Source: an uncultured Pirellulaceae bacterium (GTDB taxonomy: Bacteria; Planctomycetota; Planctomycetia; Pirellulales; Pirellulaceae). From it: 41,833 bases of DNA. Shown here piece by piece: positions 1 to 8,656 of the stretch. The notes beneath the pieces were generated by a model. That model did not search any database. It was not told the origin of the DNA and was given only the letters and a program-made list of their open reading frames with translations. Within the stretch, counting starts at the first letter, position 1. Each line of letters begins with the position of its first letter. The translations under genes were made by a program, and so were the position numbers. The stretch lies in contig CALDYR010000019.1 in the NCBI GenBank assembly GCA_937944405.1, forward strand, positions 1-41,833. The letters run 5' to 3'.

Positions 1-450
1 AGATGGACGAGGGGGAGTGGCGGAAGAGCTGGTAGAGTTCGCGGCCTAAAGCTGCACGGAAAGGGAAAATAAGGAGGCGACCGTGGCGGGGAATTCGAGG
101 TCGGTCAACGTCTACCACGAGCAGTTGGGGGGGCTGTCACTGCCACGGCAGCAATGTCAGAGATCAAGAAGGTTGATAAAATATGCAAGCGGGCGCATGC
201 GAAAGCGGAGAACCATGCGCGGGTATAGAGGTCGCTGACGTTGGAGATTATCAGAGTGATGGAGGAGATCATCGGTGAGTCGGGGATAGGGGCGAGGATC
301 GGCTAGTACTTCATCGGCGTCAAAGGCCACCGGGGAATCCGCAACCAACCAGCACAAGGGGTCGCCCGCCGGGTTCTGGAGTGCGGCGCGGTAGCGTCGC
401 CGGTGAGGCAGCAACGCGTCGATAGGGTCTGAGCAGAGTGTTGAAGTCAT
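1..450 (-). pseudogene. Unrecognised gene, apparently frameshifted, running off the left edge
   Basis: On the minus strand an ATG at 450 opens a 97-residue frame that ends at a TGA at 157-159. Just beyond it, in a different frame, 45 stop-free codons run to the window edge (about 2-139) and read like ordinary protein (LLVVDVDRP, then RLLIFPFRAALGRELYQLF). The junction contains a run of seven C on the minus strand, where a slip would be easy. I read this as one gene broken by a frameshift, or as two short genes. A longer frame up to 549 exists, but its extra N-terminus looks less protein-like. I do not recognise the product. The edge truncation prevents a decision, and sequencing error is possible. 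Confidence 0.35.
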
Positions 451-612
451 GGTAAGTAGGGCAGGGCAGTTTGATAATTGGACGATCTTACCAGTGTCCA
501 AGATCAGAGAAAGGCAGAATGTTAGGCCGATTCGAAATTTGTTGAGCAACGTCTACAATAAGAATTTCATAAGCACAATCCGCGCTGCCAATGTCCATCC
601 AATAGAAGAACC

Positions 613-1449
613 ATGTTCATCAAATTTCTCACAACCATCTGCCTTTGCACGATTCCATTACTGCCGTGCCAAGAAACGGCAACGGACACGAAATCACCGG
701 CAGTGCCGCCGACCGAATCGCCTCTATCATCGGTGCTACCATCGTCGATGAAATCGTCGACCGATTCTGTCGCCGAACCACCAACAGATCCCGCCGTTGA
801 ATCGCCCCCCGAACCTAAATCGCAGCCCGTTGTCGATGAAGAAAAACAGTCCATTAAAATTGAGCATCCATGGAAGCGGTTGGGCAAAAACCAAATTTGG
901 ATCAACCAAACGACCAAACAGGTGATGGTGCGCGGTTCGATTTGCTTACGAAAGGGGGCGCTGGAGATGTTCGCCTGCCCACTCCAAACCAAAGAACACG
1001 AATCGATCATTGCCGTTGAAGCCCAGTCTTCGGAAATCCACGCGACATTGGTGGCCTTAGGTTTTGAACCCGGCAATCCGGTTCAATGGCAACCCGAACA
1101 CAAACCGGTGTCAGGGCCCAAGATAAAGATCGAAGTACGCTGGCACACCGAAACCGGGGAAAAAACGGCGGATGCGAAATCATTCGTCCGAAAATCCGGC
1201 ACCGCAGAGACTCTGGACACCGATTGGGTTTTCGGTGGCAGCACGATTTTCATCGACCGCGTTGACGGACGGCAAATTTATTACGCTGATTCTGGTGAAA
1301 TGATCTGTCTTTCGAACTTCCCGACCGCCATGATGGACGTTCCGATCCAAAGCAGCGACTCCGCCGATGGCTTGATTTTCGAAGCCAACACCGAAGTGAT
1401 TCCTGCAACAAACACGCAGGTCTACCTAATCATTACGCCTCGCCGATAG
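613..1449 (+). CDS. YdjY domain-containing envelope protein
   Basis: This 278-residue protein has an N-terminal hydrophobic signal (residues 1-20) followed by Cys19, which is a weak lipobox because Pro precedes the Cys. A Ser/Pro/Glu-rich low-complexity linker covers about 22-80. The globular part from about 85 to the end matches the YdjY domain as I know it from planctomycete proteins: IWINQTTKQVMVRGSICLR, then ALEMFACP, KEHES, VQWQPEHKP, WVFGGS, YYADSGEMICLSNFPTAM and LIFEANTEVIP. The molecular function of YdjY domains is not established. The domain is extracytoplasmic and is often found next to redox or sulfatase genes in this phylum. The start is the ATG at 613, with only a weak purine stretch upstream. 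It lies 39 bp before hflX on the same strand, so the two may be co-transcribed. Confidence 0.85.
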   Translation: MFIKFLTTICLCTIPLLPCQETATDTKSPAVPPTESPLSSVLPSSMKSSTDSVAEPPTDPAVESPPEPKSQPVVDEEKQSIKIEHPWKRLGKNQIWINQTTKQVMVRGSICLRKGALEMFACPLQTKEHESIIAVEAQSSEIHATLVALGFEPGNPVQWQPEHKPVSGPKIKIEVRWHTETGEKTADAKSFVRKSGTAETLDTDWVFGGSTIFIDRVDGRQIYYADSGEMICLSNFPTAMMDVPIQSSDSADGLIFEANTEVIPATNTQVYLIITPRR

Positions 1450-1488
1450 TGCAAACCACAACGCTAAACTCCCCAGAGAAACAACCCA

Positions 1489-2802
1489 GTGCACGACCGT
1501 CAGAGTTCAGAAAAAGTTAAAGAAGAAGTCGCCGTTTTGGTCCGTGTTTTGTTGCCCGATGCGCCGTTGGACCTTGATCCGTTGAAAGAACTTCAAGGTC
1601 TGGCTGAAACCGCCGGCGCTTTGGTGATGTCGGGCATGGTACAAAAACGCGAACGTCCTGACCCACGCACCTATATGGGAAAAGGAAAAGTCGAAGAGCT
1701 GAAAGAGCTGGTTGAATTCCACGCCGCGGATGTCGTTATTTTTGACAACGATCTTTCCCCCGGGCAGGTCCGAAGTTTAGAGATCGAATTGGACGTCAAG
1801 GTTCTGGACCGAACGGAGCTAATTTTAGACATTTTCGCCACCCATGCTCAAACCTACGAATCGCGTTTGGCTGTCGAACTAGCTCAGCTGGAATATGCTT
1901 TACCGCGACTAAAACGCATGTGGACCCACCTCAGCCGGCTTAAAATGGGTGTCGGAATGCGTGGTCCTGGTGAAAAACAATTGGAAACCGATCGCCGGTT
2001 GGTGGAAAAACGAATCCACGATCTCAAGACCGACCTGAAAAAGATCGAAGCACGAAAGGAACGTCAGGTCAGCAGCCGCAAAGGCACGATGACGGTGTCT
2101 TTGGTTGGTTACACCAACGCTGGCAAAAGCACTTTAATGAACGGGCTGACCAAAGCCGATGTGCTGGCCGAAGACATGCTGTTTGCGACCTTGGACACCC
2201 GCACCCGCAGATGGCATTTGCCCAAATGGGGCCCCGTCCTATTAAGCGACACCGTAGGTTTCATTCGCGACCTGCCGCACAGCCTGATCGCCAGCTTTAA
2301 AGCGACCTTGGAAGAGACCCGCCAAGCGGACCTGTTGCTGCACGTCGCCGACGCCAGCAACCCCAACGTGATGGACCAAATCCACTCCGTCTACGACGTG
2401 CTTAAAGAGATTGGCATCGAGGAAAAGGATACGCTGCTGGTGCTGAACAAGGTCGACCAGGTGGAGAAACCTTCGAAGCTAACGGCGTTGCAAGACCGCT
2501 ATAAAAATGCGATTTGCGTCAGCGCCAAAGCTGGCACCGGGTTCGAACGACTGCATAAAGTCGTCAGCGACGCGCTCAGCCGATCCTTTCAAGACGTCGA
2601 CATCGAAATGGATGTCAGCAACGGGAAATTATTAGCTTTCCTTGCCGCCAAAGGTGAGGTTTTGTCAACGCATTTCACTGACGATCGCATCAAAGTGCAT
2701 TGCCGAATTCCACAAAAATACTTGGGACGCATTGATTTTAACGACGCCATCGTCACCCCGCACAACGCTGCCGGATGGACCGATCAACCACCAGATGCAT
2801 GA
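1489..2802 (+). CDS. hflX: GTPase HflX
   Basis: This is a 437-residue HflX-family GTPase that binds 50S/70S ribosomes and in other bacteria splits stalled or heat-damaged ribosomes. The N-terminal HflX domain (about 15-200) carries DPRTYMGKGKVEEL and GMRGPGEKQLETDRR. The G domain follows: G1 GYTNAGKST near residue 207, G3 DTVGFIRDLPH, G4 NKVD and G5 SAK. A C-terminal domain of about 75 residues closes it. Length and order are normal for the family. The start is a GTG at 1489; no strong ribosome binding site is visible. The gene is convergent with the thioredoxin-like gene, whose stop is only 40 bp away, and no clear terminator separates them. Confidence 0.96.
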   Translation: MHDRQSSEKVKEEVAVLVRVLLPDAPLDLDPLKELQGLAETAGALVMSGMVQKRERPDPRTYMGKGKVEELKELVEFHAADVVIFDNDLSPGQVRSLEIELDVKVLDRTELILDIFATHAQTYESRLAVELAQLEYALPRLKRMWTHLSRLKMGVGMRGPGEKQLETDRRLVEKRIHDLKTDLKKIEARKERQVSSRKGTMTVSLVGYTNAGKSTLMNGLTKADVLAEDMLFATLDTRTRRWHLPKWGPVLLSDTVGFIRDLPHSLIASFKATLEETRQADLLLHVADASNPNVMDQIHSVYDVLKEIGIEEKDTLLVLNKVDQVEKPSKLTALQDRYKNAICVSAKAGTGFERLHKVVSDALSRSFQDVDIEMDVSNGKLLAFLAAKGEVLSTHFTDDRIKVHCRIPQKYLGRIDFNDAIVTPHNAAGWTDQPPDA

Positions 2803-2842
2803 TTTATTGTCCGTGCTTTGTTTGCGATTTATGTTTGGCGAT

Positions 2843-4150
2843 TTATTTGAAGTAGTAGTGGCTTAGGTACTTTGGTTCTGTCATGTTCGCCGGAATCGTC
2901 GGCAGCAAGTTCAGCGTGATTCCAAACGGATTGTTCTCTAGATCATCGTGCCGAAAGTTATAGGGCGCGGTTCCCCAGCGATCACCGTAGGCCAACCAAT
3001 CGAATGCGGTGAATGTCTCTCGGTCGATACTCCACTTCATTTTTCCCGCCAAACGCAAATCGACTCCCAATTCACTGTCGCCGGCAGCACCGTTAGCGGA
3101 GTTGGTTCCACGGTTGAGGGATTCGACAACTTTCACGCGCCCCGTCAACTGGAGATTCAACGAGTTTCGGGACACGCCAACAACTTTGGCTTTCGCGCCA
3201 GCGATTCGTACCGACTCCGGTTGCCACGCCGGCGCTTCGCCCCTAACGTGATCAATCAGATGAAATTTTGCGATTCGCGCGACAACAGTGGATGGGATTT
3301 TATACCGGTCGCCAACTTTAGCGGTTTTGGGTTCTGGCGGCGCGAGGGATCTTTTTTCTTTTTTCGTCAGCCAAACGTTGTCAAAATTATGCCGCCACGT
3401 TTCATGTTTGGGATCCTTGGGTCGTGGAAAATCACGGCAAGTCACTCGCAGAATCATTCCATCGGCAGGAAAGGGAAAGGCGTATCTTCGATCGGGAGTG
3501 AATGGATGCTTGAAATCCGGGGAACCGGCGGTGCGCGTTTTTTTCAAGTTCACTACCGCTTCACGCATCATTGCAAGGACGCTGTCGGCGCTGTTTGAGT
3601 TGATCGAAGCCAACAACTGACCATCGGCCAAAGCAACGTATAGCCCCTGACGAGTATTAGTTGGTTTGGTTCTACCGGCGTAGTGCCCCTGTTCGGCAAT
3701 TTTACGAAAGAAGTCGCCATCCTCATCGCGCCGGTGAACCGATTTATTGATGTCGGTTGCGACGGGGATGAAATTGGTGCCAATAAAGTCGATAATACGC
3801 TGGTCAGAGAAAACGGACACACGGCCCGTAACGCCATTGTTTCACACACACCCCAACGGATCCCCGTTCATCGCCCAAATAAACAAAGGCTTATTCTTTG
3901 CGACGCCCATTTTACGACCACCGCGGATACTGGGAATCCAATCCGTCTGACGCCACTTATCTTCGGTGTTTGAAGGCCGGATGAAATTGGTCAACTGCTC
4001 AAATTGTTTCGTGCTGAGGCCTTTCGATTTGAGCGCCGAATTGATCGACGCGTTGTCCGACGCACTTTGCGCCGCGCAAACGTTGACCAACACAGTCAGC
4101 CAAACAATAGCACAACTGCTGACCGATCGCGAAATTGAACCACTGTCCAT
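2843..4150 (-). CDS. Secreted thioredoxin-like protein with in-frame TGA; candidate selenoprotein
   Basis: Read through one TGA (3842-3844), this frame gives 435 residues with selenocysteine at position 103. The start at 4150 is chosen because AGAGG precedes it by about 8 nt and because the next residues form a signal peptide (hydrophobic 9-27, VCA-AQS cleavage). The part before the TGA ends KPLFIWAMNGDPLGCV, and the part after continues NNGVTGRVSVFSDQRIIDFI and then NFIPVATDINKS. This is the layout of thioredoxin-like families: a buried strand, a redox motif, a helix, then an FxPV strand. The motif would be Cys-Val-Sec. Residues about 170-435 form a second region of unknown function with charged WRHNFDNVW and DWLAYGDRWG stretches. 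Both halves are in the same frame, so no indel is needed. The alternative is a nonsense mutation or sequencing error; a stand-alone 102-residue product ending at the active site makes little sense. The exact enzymatic role is unknown. Confidence 0.7.
3813..3829 (-). promoter_or_regulatory. Candidate bacterial SECIS hairpin after the in-frame TGA
   Basis: Reading the minus strand, twelve nucleotides after the TGA comes ACGG (3829-3826), a nine-nucleotide loop starting with G (GCCGTGTGT, 3825-3817) and CCGT (3816-3813), giving four Watson-Crick pairs. The loop begins 16 nt after the TGA and its first base is G, which is compatible with what is known of bacterial SECIS elements. A competing hairpin, ATGGC/GCCGT (3837-3833 with 3825-3821, including one G-T pair), lies closer to the TGA. 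The stem is short and could occur by chance, so this is supporting evidence only. Confidence 0.35.
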
Positions 4151-4283
4151 TGAAAAACCTCTTTGACAATTTGCAGAAACGGAACTGGCCCTGTGCCGCG
4201 TCCAATGTTTCACCATCAGACTAACGGTTATGCTGTGTTTTTTCCAACAGCATTATTTACAATTTACAAAGTGAATTTTTTCT

Positions 4284-5072
4284 ATGGCCGTTCGCCAGTT
4301 AGCCGGGAAACGTATTTTAATCACCGGTGCGTCCAGCGGCATCGGGCGTGACCTTGCCATTGGATTGGCCGCAGCAGGCGCCGCGGTGATCTTGGCGGCA
4401 CGCCGGGCCGACAAACTGGTCGAATTGGAATCGGAAATCCGATCCACTGGTGGGAAGGCGTTTAGTTTTGCCGCCGACGTGACTTCGGACGCAGATCGAA
4501 CGCGGCTGTTGGCCGACTGCGAGTCCCGTTTGGGAGGGCTGGACGTTCTGATCAACAATGCGGGCGTGGGGGCGATGGGGCGTTTTGACCAGGCCGACCC
4601 CCAGCGGTTGAGGCAGATCTTCGAAGTTAACTTTTTCGCTCTCGCCGAACTCACGCGCGCCGCACTGCCGATGTTAAAATCTGGTAATGATGCGTTAATC
4701 GTCAACATCAGCAGTATCCTCGGTCATCGCGGAGCGCCGCTCAAAAGCGAGTACTCAGCCAGCAAATTTGCGGTACACGGGTTCAGCGACGCGATTCGCG
4801 CGGAACTGGCAAACGACGCGATCGAGGTTTTGCTCGTCAGTCCCAGCACCACCGACAGTGAGTTTTTCGACGCCGCGATTGAGGACGACACGCGCAAGGA
4901 CTGGAAGAAAGGTGGCGCGATGTCTACCGAAGTCGTTGCCGCCAAAACCATTAAAGCCATGCGCAAACGCCGACACGAGATCATCCTGACCTTCGGTGGA
5001 AGAGTTTTGGTTTGGCTGGACCGGATGATCCCGGGATTGGCCAATCGCATCATCGCAAAATTCGGCCAATGA
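4284..5072 (+). CDS. Short-chain dehydrogenase/reductase (SDR family)
   Basis: This 262-residue classical SDR is an NAD(P)-dependent oxidoreductase of unknown substrate. It has the cofactor motif TGASSGIG at 14-21, NNAG at 91-94, the catalytic Ser near 143-144 (NISS), and Tyr157 and Lys161 (YSASK). The residues AARR after the second strand suggest NADP(H) preference, by family rule only. The start is the ATG at 4284 behind an AT-rich leader. It is divergent from the thioredoxin-like gene, with 133 bp between the two starts, so both promoters should lie there. The 3' end is unusual: an 18-bp tandem repeat begins inside the last codons and continues past the stop (see the repeat entry). Confidence 0.93.
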   Translation: MAVRQLAGKRILITGASSGIGRDLAIGLAAAGAAVILAARRADKLVELESEIRSTGGKAFSFAADVTSDADRTRLLADCESRLGGLDVLINNAGVGAMGRFDQADPQRLRQIFEVNFFALAELTRAALPMLKSGNDALIVNISSILGHRGAPLKSEYSASKFAVHGFSDAIRAELANDAIEVLLVSPSTTDSEFFDAAIEDDTRKDWKKGGAMSTEVVAAKTIKAMRKRRHEIILTFGGRVLVWLDRMIPGLANRIIAKFGQ

Positions 5073-5134
5073 GCAAAATTGAGCCAATCAACGAAATTGA
5101 GCCAATCAACGAAATTGAAACAATCAACGAAGTT
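5063..5134 (+). repeat. Four 18-bp tandem units straddling the SDR stop codon
   Basis: Units 5081-5098 and 5099-5116 are identical (GAGCCAATCAACGAAATT). Unit 5117-5134 differs at three positions. Unit 5063-5080, which holds the SDR stop codon, matches at about 13 of 18 positions. Because 18 is a multiple of three, the frame continues after the stop as AKLSQSTKLSQSTKLKQSTK and closes at a TGA at 5142-5144. The array seems to have grown from the gene's own last codons. Confidence 0.8.
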
Positions 5135-5268
5135 CGGCCCGTGAAACGATAAGCCGCCCCGACTGGCGTTTCCATCCCACTGGAAATCAATAGAATACGC
5201 ACTTCAATTAACACACGGCCGCCCGATGCGCGCCGACCTTTTAATTATCACAGCGCCCGTTGACCACT

Positions 5269-6861
5269 ATGACTGACGAAAAAAATAACGATTCGGCTCC
5301 CGGCGAAAATCCTTCTGAATCCCGCCGCCGAAAACTGGAACTAATCGTGTCCCTAGGACACGATCCGTTCGGACAGCGTTTCGACGATCGGTCGATGATT
5401 GGCGCCATTCGCGACCGATCCGATGAGGTGCGTTACGTTTTGGAGGACGGAACCGAATTGGGGCTTCCCAGCGAACAAGAAATGGAAACCGTTTCGCTGC
5501 GTGACTGGGCGAAAGAAAAAGGCAAAGGGGCGCTCAGCGGTCCGCAAGTTCGCGCCGCCGGTAGGATCGTGTTGCATCGCGACAAGGGTAAACTCCAGTT
5601 CATCGACATCGAAGATTGGACCGGAAAGATACAATTGTTCGTCGGCCAGAAACAGGTCGGCGAGGAGAACTGGGAACTGATCCAATGTTTGGATTTAGGA
5701 GATCTGGTTGGCGTCGACGGGATGCTCCGACGCACGCAAACCGGCGAACTATCGATCTTCGCCGAAAAAATTTACTTGCTGACAAAAACGCTCGATCCCC
5801 CTCCGGCGAAGCACGTCGGGCTGACCGATCCCGAAACGCGACAGCGCAAACGCTATATCGATTTAGCGTACAACGAAGGCGTCCGCGACCGTTTTATAAA
5901 TCGCAGCAAAATCGTACGCTCGATTCGCAATACGCTGGAGGACCAACATTTTGTCGAAATCGAGGGCCCGACGCTGCACTCGATCGCTGGTGGTGCCGCG
6001 GCACGGCCTTTCACAACCCATCACAATGCCTTGGACATGTCGTTGTTCATGCGGATCGCGCTGGAATTGCATTTGAAACGCCTGATGGTCGGTGGCATGG
6101 AACGCGTCTTTGAACTTGGCCGCGTGTACCGCAATGAAGGTATCAGCCCGAAACACAATCCTGAATTCTCAATGCTGGAAGTCTACCAGGCCTACGGCAA
6201 TTACGAATCGATGATGGATCTGACCGAAGCGGTGATCTCTAACGCCATTGAGGCGATCGGTGCTAGCGAAACTCTAAAATGGGGCGACAAAGAAATCAAT
6301 TTCGCGACGCCATTCCAACGAAAAACGTACGACGAACTGTTCGCCGAACATACTGGCGTTGACCCCACCGATACAGAAGCGGTAAAAAAGCTCGCGGTAA
6401 GTCTTGGCTTCGATGTTGAAGGACGCCATGCGGACGTTATCAAAAGTGATGTCTTCGAAGAAAAGGTCGAAGACGCATTGGTTGGCCCCATTTTTGTGAC
6501 CGACTACCCCGCCAGCATCTGCCCTTTAACCAAACGAAAAAAAGACAACACCGAAGTGGCCGAACGATTCGAACTGTTCGTCCACGGGATGGAGCTGGCC
6601 AACGCGTACACCGAACTCAACGATCCCGATCTGCAAGAAAAACTGTTTAAAACGCAGTTGGATGGCATGTCCGAAGAAGATTCAATGGCCAAGATGGATC
6701 ATGATTTTGTGACCGCGCTGAGAAATGGAATGCCACCTGCCGGTGGACTTGGGATTGGGATCGATCGATTGGTAATGTTGCTGACCGATTCGACTTCCAT
6801 TCGCGACATCATTTTATTCCCACTGTTGCGAACGGAATCTAACGATCAACCGCACCAGTGA
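5269..6861 (+). CDS. lysS: Lysyl-tRNA synthetase, class II
   Basis: This class II lysyl-tRNA synthetase attaches lysine to tRNA-Lys in the cytoplasm. From the ATG at 5269 it is 530 residues; an in-frame TTG lies three codons upstream at 5260. The N-terminal OB-fold anticodon-binding domain includes VRAAGRIVLHRDKGKLQFID. The catalytic domain shows RYIDL, motif 2 (RVYRNEGISPKHNPEFSMLE), ELANAYTELNDP and motif 3 (GLGIGIDRLVMLLTD) near the C-terminus. Length is normal to slightly long because of a charged N-terminal tail. It precedes the ABC transporter genes by 76 bp on the same strand; no terminator is evident between them. Confidence 0.97.
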   Translation: MTDEKNNDSAPGENPSESRRRKLELIVSLGHDPFGQRFDDRSMIGAIRDRSDEVRYVLEDGTELGLPSEQEMETVSLRDWAKEKGKGALSGPQVRAAGRIVLHRDKGKLQFIDIEDWTGKIQLFVGQKQVGEENWELIQCLDLGDLVGVDGMLRRTQTGELSIFAEKIYLLTKTLDPPPAKHVGLTDPETRQRKRYIDLAYNEGVRDRFINRSKIVRSIRNTLEDQHFVEIEGPTLHSIAGGAAARPFTTHHNALDMSLFMRIALELHLKRLMVGGMERVFELGRVYRNEGISPKHNPEFSMLEVYQAYGNYESMMDLTEAVISNAIEAIGASETLKWGDKEINFATPFQRKTYDELFAEHTGVDPTDTEAVKKLAVSLGFDVEGRHADVIKSDVFEEKVEDALVGPIFVTDYPASICPLTKRKKDNTEVAERFELFVHGMELANAYTELNDPDLQEKLFKTQLDGMSEEDSMAKMDHDFVTALRNGMPPAGGLGIGIDRLVMLLTDSTSIRDIILFPLLRTESNDQPHQ

Positions 6862-6937
6862 TTAAAAAAACAAAGAGTTTGAGACTTTTGAGCGTTCCAC
6901 GGAAGGATCGTTCGTTAAACGAAGCCAAAGGATTGGC

Positions 6938-8656
6938 ATGTATAAATTATTGTTGTCGTGGCGTTACCTTCGCACTCGATTCATCGCACTGGCGTCCATC
7001 GTCAGCGTTACCCTAGGCGTTGCCACGTTGATTGTCGTCAACAGCGTCATGTCGGGGTTCGTCTTTGAGATGAAAACGCGTCTGCACGGCATTCTTTCTG
7101 ACATCGAAGTCGCCGCTCCATTGCTGGGACAGATATCTCATCCCGAAGTTCACATGCGCATTATTCGCGACGTGTTGGGGGATGACATCCAAAGCATGAC
7201 CGGCGTCGTCCGGTCGCCAGCGATGGTGACTTTCACCGTTCACGGTCGCCAAATGACGCAACAAGTCATGTTGCTGGGGATCGACGATGAATCTTTCGGC
7301 CAAGTAACCGATTTCCATCCGTACTTGCAAAACGAAAACAAAAAGGAAGCTTTTACCTTCAACCTAGAAGAATCGGGCTATCCTGAATACGTCCGCGACT
7401 CGGGCTGGGAATACCGCCGATCCAAAGCGCAACAACAAAAACGCATCGATCTGATGCGGCGCCAACAGCAGGCCTATTACGACACCGTCGCCGCCGATTA
7501 TATCGCCGACAATCCGCAGCTTTATCAGCAAACCGCTTACACAAGCCCCGTTGCTGCGTCCGATGATGACCGCGCAATCGATTACCGTCCATTGCCCGCC
7601 CAAGCGCCTGACTTCGATAAAATCCACAGTTCGAACCAGGGGCTCGACGCGTCAGAAATTCCCGCGACCGGCTCCTACACGGGGCGCGATGGGAAAACCT
7701 ACCGCAAATTCAAACCCTACGATCCGCACGCCGAATTTCGCACCCAGCCCGCGGCTGAAGATTTCTTCGACCCAGAAAAAGACCAGCACACTGGCATCAT
7801 TTTGGGGCTTGCGATTTCGAAACGCAAAACCCTAGATGAAGCAGGCAACAAACGGGACTTCTACATGGTGCGTCCCGGTGACGACGTTCAAGTCATTTTT
7901 GCCACCGTTGGTCAGAACGCGAAACCGGTCAGCGAAAACTGTACGCTGGTCGATTTTTATTCCTCTAACATGCACGAATACGACTCTTCTTTCGCCTTTG
8001 TCCCCATCAAGGAGCTGCAGAAAGTGCGCGGTATGATGGACCCGCTGACTGGTGATTCGACCGTCTCCAGCATTCAGATCAAAATGAAACCTGGCGCCGA
8101 TTTAGACAAAGCACGTGACGCCCTGATCGCCAAATTTCCACCGGAACAATACCCTTACGACATTCACACGTGGCAGGACACCCAGCGCCCCCTTCTAAGT
8201 GCGGTGAACATGGAATTAACGATTCTCAATCTGTTGTTGTTTATGATCATTGCGGTTGCCGGGTTCGGCATTCTGGCCACGTTCTTCATGATCGTTGTTG
8301 AAAAAACAAAAGATATCGGCGTGCTCAAGGCACTCGGGGCGCCCAGTAGCGGCGTCATGTCGATCTTCCTTGGGTACGGCATGTCCCTGGGGATGGTTGG
8401 AACGGGAGCCGGGATTGCACTAGGGTTGCTGTTTGTGCGTTACATCAATCAGATCGCCGAGATCGTCCAAGTAGTAACCGGACAAGAGGTTTTCGATCCA
8501 GAGATTTATTACTTTTCTGAAATCCCCACCATCGTCAGCCCGATGATGGTTGCATTAGTGGGATTGGGAGCAATTTTAATCGCCGTCTTGGCCAGCGTAT
8601 TACCGGCGTTGCGAGCGGCTCGACTTCATCCGGTGGAGGCGTTGCGTTATGAGTAA
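6938..8656 (+). CDS. ABC transporter permease, LolC/LolE-FtsX type
   Basis: This 572-residue inner-membrane permease belongs to the MacB/FtsX fold used in lipoprotein-release (LolCDE) and related systems. One transmembrane helix lies near residues 14-38. A large periplasmic domain follows, and three C-terminal helices cluster at about 420-570, including FGILATFFMIVVEKTKDIGV and the typical ending [19 protein letters not shown]. The periplasmic domain is longer than usual: about 140-290 is a Gln/Arg/Tyr/Asp-rich insert with KAQQQKRIDLMRRQQQAYY. AAAGGA sits about 5 nt before the ATG. It overlaps the ATPase gene by 8 bp, indicating translational coupling. Lipoprotein sorting is likely by family; the actual substrate is unproven. 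Confidence 0.88.
   Translation: MYKLLLSWRYLRTRFIALASIVSVTLGVATLIVVNSVMSGFVFEMKTRLHGILSDIEVAAPLLGQISHPEVHMRIIRDVLGDDIQSMTGVVRSPAMVTFTVHGRQMTQQVMLLGIDDESFGQVTDFHPYLQNENKKEAFTFNLEESGYPEYVRDSGWEYRRSKAQQQKRIDLMRRQQQAYYDTVAADYIADNPQLYQQTAYTSPVAASDDDRAIDYRPLPAQAPDFDKIHSSNQGLDASEIPATGSYTGRDGKTYRKFKPYDPHAEFRTQPAAEDFFDPEKDQHTGIILGLAISKRKTLDEAGNKRDFYMVRPGDDVQVIFATVGQNAKPVSENCTLVDFYSSNMHEYDSSFAFVPIKELQKVRGMMDPLTGDSTVSSIQIKMKPGADLDKARDALIAKFPPEQYPYDIHTWQDTQRPLLSAVNMELTILNLLLFMIIAVAGFGILATFFMIVVEKTKDIGVLKALGAPSSGVMSIFLGYGMSLGMVGTGAGIALGLLFVRYINQIAEIVQVVTGQEVFDPEIYYFSEIPTIVSPMMVALVGLGAILIAVLASVLPALRAARLHPVEALRYE

Noticed and set aside
157..159. TGA at the end of the left-edge frame as a second selenocysteine codon
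   Set aside because: The same frame meets a TAG 15 codons later, and the protein-like continuation is in a different frame, so a frameshift explains it better.
449..751. Plus-strand 100-codon frame overlapping the YdjY gene start
   Set aside because: It overlaps the well-supported YdjY gene in another frame and has arginine-rich, shadow-like composition.
2948..3598. Plus-strand 216-codon frame inside the thioredoxin-like gene
   Set aside because: It is antisense to a frame with clear protein character and a family-like fold; its own composition shows no motif.
3842..4216. Treating the first half of the thioredoxin-like gene as a separate 124-residue gene starting at 4216
   Set aside because: The extra N-terminus is not protein-like, the ribosome binding site and signal peptide start at 4150, and the frame continues directly after the TGA.
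5070..5072. SDR stop TGA as a recoded selenocysteine codon
   Set aside because: The SDR is complete before it, and the extension is a simple tandem repeat; no redox motif surrounds it.
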